Positions 35,592-46,586 of a DNA stretch of 64,000 nucleotides are shown piece by piece. A program made the position numbers and the translations under genes. Location of the stretch: contig CM053794.1 of the NCBI GenBank assembly GCA_028671895.1, positions 43,664,501 to 43,728,500 of the forward strand. The letters run 5' to 3'. Below the pieces are notes generated by a model that worked only from the letters and a program-made list of their open reading frames with translations, made no database searches and was not told the origin of the DNA. The DNA is from Oenanthe sinensis (taxonomy: Eukaryota; Streptophyta; Magnoliopsida; Apiales; Apiaceae). Every line of letters begins with the position of its first letter. Within the stretch, counting starts at the first letter, position 1.

Positions 35592-38500
35592 ATGGCAACT
35601 ACAACCACGCCATTCTCCACAACCTTAAACCCTTCAAAAACCTCAAACCCTAACAACGTTTCGTTTCTCAACCAATCACAACTGTCGAACCTGAAAACAA
35701 CTACTCCCAAACCGAGAAAATTCACAAAAATCTGTTCATCAACAATGTCCAATCAGAATCAAAGAGTGTGTCTCGATTCTTTCAGTAACAAAGAAAGGAG
35801 AGAACAAGTAATGGAAGCTATTAAATCAATTGGTTTAAGTTACTAGATGTATTTAATTACGATCATTTTGTAGTTTATTTGCATAGGATTTATAATGTCT
35901 TAGGAGAGGCTGAGGGTAGCAGTTCTTTCAAAATAAATTAGATAGTTATTAATATTTGATACACGGGACTAATTCAAGGCATTTATATGCTGGAATGATT
36001 GGAAATTGTATATAATATGGAGATTATTATTCCCATGAACAAACATAGGTTTGGTTTTAGGTTTCGTGTTTAGCAGAACTTATGCAATACTTATCTTAAC
36101 AAGATTCTTATACACGCAAAAGGTTTGGACTTTGGAACGGACATAGGGGGTGTTTGGGAGAACTTTTTTCCAGAATAAGTCAACTTATTTTAAGACAAAG
36201 TTAGAGATTCCTAACTTTTTTCTGAAAAAAGTTAATTTTTTTTTGTAACTTATAGAATCTCAAATATACATTAAATACTTGTATAAAAAACATTTATCAA
36301 AATATAAAATTTTTACCCGAAAATAAATCCAAAACGACTTATTTTAAGGCAGGCCAAACAGGCCAATAATATGTTGGACTTATAATCAGATTTCATTTTC
36401 TAACATCGACCACAAGAATAAGCTCTATTGATAGGTAAAAGAATTATTAAGATAAATTTTGTTTGGCGTATCAATGATACATTCATTTAATTATAAAGTG
36501 TATGTAAAAATTAGGACACTAGAATATTAAAAGGTAAATTTAACTATAAGCTGCTTTTCTCTCTGAATATAATAAAGCTTAATTACCTAAGATGCAGATA
36601 AAGAAGCTGGCCTTGATTGATTTTGCAGGTTCGAGATATATATGATGCCGGGGATTATCTTGTTTTGGTCACAACAGATCGCCAGAGTGCATTTGATAGA
36701 GTTCTTGCTTCAATTCCCTTTAAAGGCCAAGTAATGTGATCCCTGATATCCTCATATCCCTGGCTTTCTATATCTATGTCTGAATTTTTTTGTATAAACA
36801 TCCTCGGAATCAGGTACTCAATGAAACAAGTTTATGGGGTTCGGCCAAACTCAACACATGACTCCGAATGCAATAGTATCATCCCCAGATAAGAATGTCA
36901 CGATTGCAAAAAAATGTTCAGTTTTTCCTGTTGAATTTGTTGGTGAGTACTTTTTGTTATTGTTGTTTTCATAGTGATCATTATATTGTTGATTGTGTAC
37001 TTAAAAGAAATGCACCTGTGCATTTAAGCTGCTTTGTAAGTCTGATCTCCAATTTTGTGATTTGATTTTGTTTTTTTAATCTCTAGATGGTTAACACCTT
37101 TAACAAGTCTTTAAGATGTGAAGAAAATCACTTTATGTCTTTTATTTCATGTAAATATATAGTGGCACAATATTGTCAACAATTGTTGAACAATGTAATT
37201 TGCTTCCGAGTTTTCAGGTGCAACTGTTATTTAATTGTTTAGAAATATTATGATTAAGATAGATAATTCAGTGTTTTTTCTTAGAAGTACAATATTAAAA
37301 GATTAAAAGGTCTTTCATTATTGCTGATCGTATTGTTATGTGTCATTTCACTCTTAATTATAAGATAAGAACTTAGTGACAGGTTCTCTAATACAGTTCA
37401 TTATCTCCTTCATAACTTTTTAAAGCTTTAACCATCAGTGATAGAACTACTAGCTGATGTGCTTCAGCCTCTTGTATTTCATTCTGATCAATCCTTTTTG
37501 AGTCCTGCATTTATAAACTATTAGCATTGGAAAACAAGTTTTCATGTTCTAATCAGTTACATGATATATTCTTGTTGCTTCCCACATCAATAAGAATATC
37601 CAATGAAGTTAAAGTAGTGGTCTTATTGAACTGGAAAAGGTTCCTTTGCTCTTCTGCTTCTAAATTTTAGGTACCTCTTCCTCAACTGCATAAAGAGGAC
37701 CCCTTTCACTAGAAAAATATACCCGTGTTTATACATGAGATACTATGTTGACAAACTAGAATTTGATAAATGAATTTCTACTACTCCGTGAGGATAAGTT
37801 CGGGGTGGTTTTGGTAAGAGGCTTAGCTGGCGAAGTTTCTGCATATGGGAAATCTAAACTCACTCTCTTACACACTTGTTTTTCTGGTTAAGAGTTCATG
37901 CTTGGTCGGAAACCGGAACACATGATTGGATTGACCAACTTGCTGATATAGTAAATTCATAATGCACGAGAGATTCATTTATTACATATTCTACATGGAT
38001 ATTCAAATTATTAAGTTTCATATCATCCATCTTGTTGTGTACTTGAAACAGTGTTACGTAAGTAATTGTCATATGCATTTGATTATTACGGTTTTAGCAT
38101 CTGATGATCTTGGTGTAATTTCATTACAATGTGAGTTCTTGCATGGTTCATTACGTTGCAGCCGTTATTATAATGCTCTCTAAATCGCTGATAATTTGTA
38201 GTAAGAGGGTTATGTGACTGGAAGTACTGATACATCATTATGGACGGTATACAAAAAGGGAGTGAGGAACTACTGTGGAAATTTACTACCAGATGGTACA
38301 CTTCATACTCACAGTTTCCAGCTTTGCTTACCAAATTATAATAGGACCCAGAACTGACTTTATTTTGAGGTTAATGGTATATACTGATATGTGTAATAGA
38401 CTTGGTAAAAAGCCAAAAATTACCATCAAACATACTTACTCCAACAACTAAGGCTGCAGACCATGATGTTCCCGTAACGCCAGATGAGGTCTGCTCTTAT

Positions 38501-41500
38501 AACAGTTTCTGATACATTATTTTTAATTTCTTCCTAGTTTCCAGTCATAAATTCCATTACTAATCAACGTTACTAGTCTTCACTTGGTTTAGACTTTTAG
38601 GAAAAGGAAATAAATTAAAAAGTAAAGCAGATTTTTTTGTTGCAAGAAGGTATATATTATCTCTTTTATGTGTTGTGTATGCACATGTGTGTGTACCTGA
38701 TTTGTAAATAATATCCAGGTGCCAACTTATGACCAAATATCAAGCGGTGATTTTAGTGCCTTTAAGTTCTAAATGCGACTTTCTCTGTTTCTGGTGATAT
38801 CTTCGGTGTGCTTCAGATCTAAATAAGTTGTGTTTGTGGGGTGCACATTTGTAAATGAATTTAAAATGCTCCTAAATTCCAAATGAGCGCAGAATATTAA
38901 TCTTTTAGCTTTTCCACCACCAACTTCTGAGTTCTAAATGCAAATTTCTCTGTTTCTGGTGATATATTCGATGTGCTTCAGATCTAAATAAGTTGTGTTT
39001 GTGGCCTGCACTTTTGTAAGTGAATTTAAAATGCTCCCAAATTCTAAATGAGCACAGAACATTAATCTTTTAGCTTTTCCACCACCAACTACTAGCCGTT
39101 TCATAAAAGTCAGACGGCTAATATGAAGGCAAATTCTGTTATGACTTGGAATATACAGAGATGCACATGTTCGTTTATTTTGTTCAGTTTTCTTGTTTTT
39201 TTGCTGCATAGAACTGATATGTGTTACATGTGAACTTTCTTGCAGATAGTGAAAAGTGGGCTGATGACTCAAGATGAATATGATGTAAGTAGGAAAGCCT
39301 TAACCTTGTTTGAATATGGACAGGTTAGTAGTCTTCTATGTTTGCTATATTTGTCTATGCAGTTACTGTAACACTCTAAAATCATAAAAAGGCAAACTTT
39401 CAGTACATCAGTCTTCCCATCAGAGTCCTGAATCCTAGCAACAAAGGCGTGGAACTTAGGATGATCATTTGATAGTTTCTTCTTTAAATATGGCAGACCT
39501 TGTTTACCATGTGTGTTGCTTAGTTACAGTTTAGGAGCGTTAGAGTTATAGGCTAAACCAATAGATGCTATTTGGTCATACCTAAGAGCAAGTCCAATGC
39601 TAATGTTAAAATAGATGTAGCTATTGCTATAATATGAAATCAAAAAGTACATTTTGGTGCTAAAATAGATTTTCATGCTCCAATGCATGGTTTCAAAATA
39701 GAATCAATAGATGTCAAATTAAGTAACTTTTCAACCAACAATGTAAAGTATATCATTGAATTTGCTAAAATAGATGTTTTTATATTCATTTCCCTCCAAT
39801 TTCCCACTTGCATGCTTAGGTGACAATTATAGCTACATCTATATTTGGTTTTAAATATCATTTTTCTATTTTAGCACCTCCTATAGCATTGCATTGGAGT
39901 GCTATGTTCTATAATTAATGTTATATTATAGAAATAGCACCTCCAATAGCATTTCATTGGACTTTCTCTTAGTTCATTGAGTGGATATATTATCTTATAT
40001 ATATCATTAAATCTATTTTTTTTTATATATTATTCATCATATATAACAAAGATTAAAAAAATATGATTGGGTCAAATTACAGATGCCCTCAAATTTAATG
40101 TCATCCCTGTTTAGAATACCATCCTAAGAACTGCAAGTGGGGATGTCTAAAACAAACATTTAATCATAATTAGAGGAGTTTCTCCTTTTATATATAATCA
40201 GGTCTTTTCTTAGATATATTTTTATTTTCTGTTGGGTACAAAGGGATGAGACCCTGTAATTCTACCGGTAAAAGCAAGAAGCCCTAATATACAGGCACAC
40301 AGGGAACTTCCCTTGCCAAGGAGAAAAAACCCTTTTAAGATGCTTCAAGAGTGAAAGAAATTTACAATCCCTAGGACCTTATAATTGTGTGCTAAAAGCC
40401 TAAAATTAACCTAGGAGTGGGGGTTTGCCTCCAGAGATTCTCACTAAATCAAAAAAATTTAGAAAACAGACCTCCCTATCAAAAACACACCCATGTATAA
40501 GGTTACATGTAAATAAGCCTATGATATAATAGGAAGAGCAAAGCAAAAAATAAATTAAATTTAATCAAGCTGAAGTACGAACCAGCTAAAAGTCCCCGTG
40601 GATGACATGCCAACACATGAGCATCCAACCAAAAAAGTAGACACCATTCCATAACGAGCTAAGAAAGGTGTCTCATTGTCAACTGTAACGCAGCAAGTGA
40701 GACTTTTCTTTTGCTGTATGTGGTTTACAAATGTTGGGGCAGATGTGCTGATACAGAGTCATAAGGTTGCATGGCTTAGATTGAGTGTCCAGTTAAAAAT
40801 GTGTATTTCTAATAGTCTGATATGGGCACTCCTTAACACTTTCATTGTTCTGTCCAACATGCAACTGTAACAGAGCTTTTGGTTTTTGTAAACATACTTT
40901 CCTTTCATTAGTAACAAAGCTAAACTCTTTCAGCTTTAGATTTTACTATTGTAAATTGTAATGCTTTCTCAAGTTTCCCCTCTATCAACTGTTAATATCT
41001 TCTAAAAAATTAGCATAGAAGAATATATACATGATACTTTGGATCCTTACTAATTTACAATGTTACTTGTTGCAGCATGTGGCATCAGAACATGGTCTAA
41101 TTCTAGTAGACACAAAATACGAGTTTGGAAAGAGTAGTGATGGTACAGTGATGCTGATTGATGAGGTTGAGATACCCTCTTGCTTTAGCTATCCTTGCCC
41201 CCCCCCCCCCACCCCCCCGTGCTCATTCTCTGGAGCATATAGACATAGATAAGCAAGTTTAATGCCTAATTATATATTTCATGTTCTATATTAGGTTCAT
41301 ACTCCTGACTCGAGCAGATACTGGATTACTCATTCTTATGAAGAACGCTTTAAGCGTGGTCTTGAACCTGAAAATGTTGATAAGGTCTAGTAATATTACA
41401 TATGCTCCTTTTTTGTCGATTTTCTTGTACGTTGTACCTGTTAATATGCTTGATTTAATTTTACGCTAAAAATGCTATCAACTGTAGTCTGTAGGCATAT

Positions 41501-42143
41501 GCCATATTCGTCCTTTCTGTCAATTAATGTTTGTGTCAAATTTTGCATTCTTTTTATGATATATTATCTGTATAGACCTTGTGACTGTTTTGCACCTTTG
41601 TTAACATGTTAAATAATAAATTATTAGGAATTTCTGAGGCTGTGGTTCAAGAATAATTGCAATCCCTACGAGGACGAGGTAAGTTTAACATTGAATTTTT
41701 TATCCCTTTTTTAGCCAAGTCTTTAACTTTTTATTCCTTCTGTATGAGGGTTAATAAGTTTTATTGATGTTGAAATTATATCCAGGTTCTTCCTGCTGCT
41801 CCAGAAGAACTTGTTTCTGAATTGGCTTGGAGGTATGTCTCATTACTTTTATACCTTTTGCACATTAATACACTCTGAAGTTTGTGGTTGTTAATTTAGT
41901 TATGTATGAAAAAGGAAGAAATTTATCTCATCTCATAAAATATTATCCCTTACTGCAGATACATTTTCTTGTTCGAGACAATAACAAAATCAAAACTCCA
42001 GATTCCCATGACTATGGTAAATTCAAACCTGGGCCCTCACTTCAGTTTTATATCGCGAGTCCAACATTTATTTGCTCATGCAGGAACCAATACATGATCG
42101 GATCTCGCGAAATGTTTCACAAGCACTGTCTTCTCTGCAATAA
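35592..42143 (+). pseudogene. PUR7: PUR7 (SAICAR synthetase) pseudogene, unit two
   Basis: The fuller of the two copies. Exons: 35592-35832 (transit peptide), 36629-36730 (VRDIYDAGDYL...SIPFKGQ), 36814-36942, 38202-38295 (GYVTGSTDTSLW), 38400-38488 (KLPSNILTPTTKAADHDVP), 39246-39323, 41076-41165 (LILVDTKYEFGKSSDG), 41295-41384 (HTPDSSRYW), 41628-41678, 41786-41832, 41959-42016, 42084-42143. Lesions: the conserved LSNCLSETNL..GK segment after exon 1 is missing, as in unit one; exon 3 lacks one base (TGGGG where two Trp codons are expected) and hits TGA 16 codons in; exon 4 has one extra G, so the two indels would cancel downstream; exon 6 lost one codon. A MITE splits its leader. The enzyme presumably exists elsewhere in the genome. 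Confidence 0.85.
38765..39095. repeat. 165-bp tandem duplication in PUR7 intron, unit two
   Basis: Two adjacent copies, each opening AGTTCTAAATGCRA and running through TTCAGATCTAAATAAGTTG to TTTTCCACCACCAACT, lie between exons 5 and 6. They differ by about a dozen substitutions. The whole area is deleted in unit one, so it cannot be dated against the segmental duplication. Confidence 0.85.
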
Positions 42144-43657
42144 GAGCATCAAAACGAGAACCGCTGACTTCATGCGGCACATGTTGTGATAATATTAGTA
42201 TGTGACTGATGAGATAGAGCTCAGGTGATTGAAGCTTTGCGAAATAGTTTACAATTAGTTTGTTGATCATTTTCTAGGTCGGGTGGTGAAACTCATTTTA
42301 ATTGGCAGAAAGAAATTATGTCTGCTTTTGCAGGATGGTTCATGTTATTGTATAACCTCGATAATGAGAATGAATGGTGTCATTCTCGCCCGTATTAAAA
42401 TTTTATAATTGGTAGTATAAGAAACTCATTCTTATTGACCAGAGTTGCTCCTACATCCCCATAGAATTCAAAGCATTTCCGTTGTCATTCTTACTTGTCT
42501 TCATTCCCATTTCACATTCTCATACAAATTAAACGTCCCCATTACGTCTCAGTATGTCTATACAAGGTAAACACAAGGTATTCCAAAGAAAAAGAAGCAA
42601 GAGGCAAAACATATACAGTACTAGACTCTTTGCTAGGGGTTCTTTCACTTTGAGTCGTTATTACTTCCGTTATGGTATATACTTCCGTAATAATATATAA
42701 GATATCATATTCTTTTGTCTAGCTATATACATATCCATATATTGGATGCATGACGCTACGCAAAATGATCAAACACGTAGCTCATAATCACACACTAATT
42801 ACTCAATATTATACGTTAGTCGAGATATCTTCCGTTTCTTATCTCTTCTCTTTAGCAGTTTTATTTATTGTCATACAGTATTCTGTTGCTTGCACACACA
42901 AACACTCGTATTAATTATTGTGTTTTGACAGATTTTTTCACATATACATGTGTCATGTGGTTACAGCTTTTATGTTTTATATTTATATATTAATTATTTT
43001 TTCCGTTGAAGAATGCATACAGCTATTGAGAAGAGATCGAGTATATACCGATCGCATCATGTGAGATGAAATCACCACCACGAGCTGGCTACACCATTGG
43101 ATAAAAGTTCCCTTACAGGATGGTCACAACTCACTTGTATATTCTATTACGTATTTGTACCCATTTTTTATTGTACAAATGGTCGATATTTAAACTCATA
43201 TATGCGTATACGGTATACTCAAATTTAGAGACCTGATCTCATATTTTTAGTTAAAAATAAAAATTATTTTAAAAATTATTTTAAAAAAATTAAATAATCA
43301 TATATTCAAGTCACCGAATCTTGAAAGCTACCTCTATTATTAGGTACATAAGATATTACAAGTTTATAACCCATTCGCACGGATAACTAATATTTAAATA
43401 CATTAATTTTTTATTTATATTTTTATTAATACTTAATATAAAATTTTATAATATTAAAAATTTATGTTAATATTATATGTTCTCTTATGTTATATAAATT
43501 TTTTCTATTTAATATAAATATATTATAATTTAGACCTGTTTTATAATAAATATATAATTGGGTCTAAAAAGTAAAATTTTAGTTGATATAGATATATGTA
43601 TATAGTTAAGGCCCGTATTATAATAAGTAAAATTATATCTAATATATATATATACAC
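42144..43657. other. PUR7 3' flank, unit two
   Basis: Matches 24394-24960 of unit one to about 42720, then has private sequence at 42730-42940 (TATTGGATGCATGACGCTACG onward) before matching 25050-25770 again. No coding exon was seen. It ends at the Helitron-like element. Confidence 0.55.
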
Positions 43658-44166
43658 TATCTTATATTCGTGCGATGCACGAATCGAATTGTTTTAATAT
43701 TTCAAATAATTTTTATTTTAATATTTTTTTATATGATTTGAATTAAAAAAATTATAATATTAATTTAAACTTTATTTAATATTATATGTACATATTTTTA
43801 TAAAAAAATTCATATACTTTTGTATTTGAATTTTAATAAGATGATTTTTATGTGTTTTATTTAGATATGTGTTTTAGTTAGAAGATTAATATTCAATAAA
43901 ATAATATTTGTGTGTGTTTTTAGAGATATGTATTAGTTAGGAGATTAATATGAGATGTGTTTTAGTTAGGAATTTAATGTTTAATAAAATAATATTTGTG
44001 TGTTTTATTTATAGATATATATTAATTATGAGATTAATTTGTGATTTTTTTAGTTAGGAGGATTAATTTTTTTTAATTAAGCTCAATAATAACTATTCGG
44101 ACCAAATACCGACCGACTTCTAACTATCAAATTTTTAATATTTCGGATTTAATAATATAATATAGA
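43658..44166 (-). mobile_element. Helitron-like element, unit two
   Basis: Counterpart of 28714-29224. On the minus strand it begins TCTATATTATATTATTAAAT and ends in the palindrome TTCGTGCATCGCACGAA followed by TATAAGATAG; the terminal CTAG has mutated. Non-coding. Confidence 0.55.
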
Positions 44167-45227
44167 CGAGTACTAGGAATATCCCTAATTAAAGGCTATG
44201 TAATAGCTATAATAATAATAAAAACAAGGTCTAAGTAATAGCTTTTTCATTATTTGGTTGCAAATATTTACACATTCGAAATTATATATATACTTTAAAG
44301 GACTAATACATATACTTGCGTGATTTTAATTATTATCATACGCTTGGACTACAAGTTATTTAAATTGAAAAACATAAAATTAAACACAACTAGTGTAATT
44401 AGGAATGGCCTGGATGTTGACTTATGTACTCCCTAAACATTCGTGGACTTTGAGACCACAAATTTAATGGAGTGTCTAGTGTCTACTGTCTAGTGTGTAT
44501 ATATCGATACCAAGTTGACAAATAAGCAGCTGGTTAGGCACTTAATTAAGTGTCGATGACAGCTCGATCTTGTTTATAATAATAATAATAATAATACAAT
44601 ATATTAATACGAAAGTTTCTCGTATGAGTTATGATGCGTCTGTATGTCATCTAATTTAAGACTAATGTGAGTTGGAATTGTAATCTGTAAAATCGAAAAG
44701 AATTGAAAATAGAAATAATAATAATAACGGGATATATATATAAATCTGAATCTTTACCACCATAAAGTTACAAATGTGTGTTTGTATTGTATTGATAAAG
44801 TAATGAGAGTGGGTGAAGAAAATGATCGTACGTAACAGGGGTCGAGAGATAAAAGCGGTGGAAAAAATAATCAATTTATTAAACGTGCCCATCAATCTTT
44901 ACAAAACGGCATACGTAAAAAAAATCAAGAAAACAAAACAAACAGTAGGTTGTCTCTTTCGGCCCCTTTCGCAGAACAAAGTTGAGCTTTCTTTGCCAAG
45001 TAAGTCAACATTATTCCGGTGTCAATTTTAGTTGGCCACTCTCCATCTTCCATTCCCCCCACACAAACAATCAATACAGGACTACAGGAGTGTATGTAAA
45101 CTTATTGTAACAAAACATCACACGAATTAAGATATCGAAATTTGAAAATGAACCCTAAGGCTTAAACCCTAGCTAGAAAATATGTACATTAGCCGGTGAG
45201 GGCTCGAATTAATTAAATGATTATTAA
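44167..45227. other. 3' flank of long proline-rich gene, unit two
   Basis: Contains about 205 bases at 44361-44570 and about 50 at 44776-44825 that unit one lacks; the latter is bounded by AAATG on both sides, as expected of a short-homology deletion in unit one. A (TAA)n run lies at about 44576-44596. The rest matches 29225-29974. No gene was seen. Confidence 0.6.
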
Positions 45228-46007
45228 TTATTCGCCATAGCTTGCATGGCCAGCACCACCAGCTTCTCCACTTGTTGCGAGGTGATGAGATGATTCTCCG
45301 ACTGCATGGTGACCATATCCAGCGGCTGCGGCAGCTGGGACCATAACTGGCTTCTTCTTCTTGGCCAAGCAAAAGAGTCCCAGTGCTAGAAATGCCAGGA
45401 AGAATACGCCTCCCAATGTGGCGCATACTACGATGACAGTGGTGTGGTGGTTTTTACCACCTGGGGGTGGTGGAGTTAAAATGTTTGAGCCAGGTGGTAG
45501 TGTTGGTGGATATGGTACTACAGGACCTGGTGGTGTGATGGGACCTGGTGGGTAGACAGGTGGATATGCTGATGGTGGCATAATTGGCCAGTTTGGAGGG
45601 GCTCCTGTCTCTGGTGGATATGTGTAACCACCTGGAGGTGATGCGCCGCCTGGTGGCTTGGAACTATCAGGAGGTGATGCACTTGGTGGCTTATGAGGTG
45701 TGTATCCAGGAGGTGATGCACCGGGAGGCGATGCACTTGGTGGCTTATGAGGTGTGTATGGAGTATGATCAGGAGGTGATGCACTTGGTGGCTTGGATGA
45801 ACCGGGAGGTGATGCTTTTGGTGGATATGCTGGGTAATGTGGTGGTGAAGCCTTTGGTGCACATGGAGGCGGTGGTGGTGGAGAAGAGTATACATAAGTT
45901 GGTGTTGGTGGGGGTGGAGGTGGTGGTGGAGAAGAGTATATGTACTGAGGTGGAGGTGGTGGCGGGGAAGAATATAGATAAGACATTAGCTTTCTACTGT
46001 AATTCAT
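45228..46007 (-). CDS. Proline-rich single-pass membrane protein, TED6/7-like (long copy)
   Basis: Single exon, 259 residues. Residues 1-45 are extensin-like (YLYSS, YIYSS, YVYSS each with Pro runs); about 50-175 is a Pro/Ser/Gly-rich repeat region with ASPPG, KPPSASPP and YPPxYPPGP units; HHTTVIVVCATLGG leads into one transmembrane helix (about 190-215), then KKKK and a tail rich in Ala, Gly and His. This resembles TED6/TED7 wall-associated membrane proteins by layout and by the helix sequence; the tail is different. A classical signal peptide is not seen; the helix would act as signal-anchor with the Pro domain outside. This is probably the ancestral length, since the longer domain is unlikely to arise anew. 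The long plus-strand open frames here are antisense shadows of the repeats. Confidence 0.82.
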   Translation of the reverse strand: MNYSRKLMSYLYSSPPPPPPQYIYSSPPPPPPPPTPTYVYSSPPPPPPCAPKASPPHYPAYPPKASPPGSSKPPSASPPDHTPYTPHKPPSASPPGASPPGYTPHKPPSASPPDSSKPPGGASPPGGYTYPPETGAPPNWPIMPPSAYPPVYPPGPITPPGPVVPYPPTLPPGSNILTPPPPGGKNHHTTVIVVCATLGGVFFLAFLALGLFCLAKKKKPVMVPAAAAAGYGHHAVGESSHHLATSGEAGGAGHASYGE

Positions 46008-46491
46008 TTTTGCGATTATGATGCTGATAATATTTGAGCTATAGTGCCAATAGCTAGTGTTGTGCTCAAAAGTTAGTAATTGTTGATTATGGAGGGGGGT
46101 AAATATATAAACCTCAGGGGCGGCTCGAATACTCTTTCAAAGTCCAAAGATCCAACTGTAAAGTGAACAACTTGTAATAAGAAAAAATAGTAATGATCCT
46201 TACCTAAGGTCATCTTAACGTCTAATCGCATAATTAATACTATATATGTTAAGTTAAAAGACTTTTGACCCTTAGTTTAGTCATTCTTAGCCAAAACCAA
46301 ATGATTAAGCACAAATGTTAGTTAGACAACGCAGTAGACCAGTAGTTGTGTACAAATGAATGCATATATGCTAGCTAAACCCAAAATACACCTATTTGCG
46401 TGTGTTCTCACGTGTTTACAATCAATATCTTGATGGCTAATCCTAATTGTGGTGTTGTATTCAAACAAATGCTAACGTACCATAGCTTATA

Positions 46492-46586
46492 TTTTTATTA
46501 CAAGTGTTACTAATTATCTCTATTGTGTGTGTACACAATGTCCCATCGTAGAAATATTCCAATCACTCTCTGTATATAAATATACA
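46492..46586. repeat. Third copy of the duplication boundary sequence
   Basis: The words TATTTTTATTACAAGTGTTA through CTCTGTATATAAATATAC occur at 19006-19098, 33953-34047 and here. After this copy the sequence diverges at once from both units. Three copies around two units (X-unit-X-unit-X) is what unequal crossing over between two pre-existing direct repeats would leave. Confidence 0.85.

Larger units (their letters stand above)
33953..46491. repeat. Tandem segmental duplication, unit two
   Basis: Second copy of the duplicated block, about 12.5 kb. It keeps PUR7 exons 2-5 that unit one lost, a longer proline-rich gene and extra bases at 44361-44570 and 44776-44825. It carries its own 372-bp insertion at 35148-35519. 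Over exons and introns it is nearly identical to unit one, with only scattered substitutions, so the duplication is young relative to most repeats around it. The ending flank resembles the end of unit one (33410-33952) and runs into the third boundary copy. Confidence 0.92.

Noticed and set aside
45361..46021. Antisense and shifted open frames of 64-145 codons
   Set aside because: They are alternative readings of the proline-codon repeats of the membrane protein gene; the sense frame has a transmembrane helix and a matching paralogue.
19006..46586. Biosynthetic gene cluster or new defence system
   Set aside because: The duplicated genes are one purine-pathway pseudogene and one wall-associated membrane protein; nothing links them functionally.
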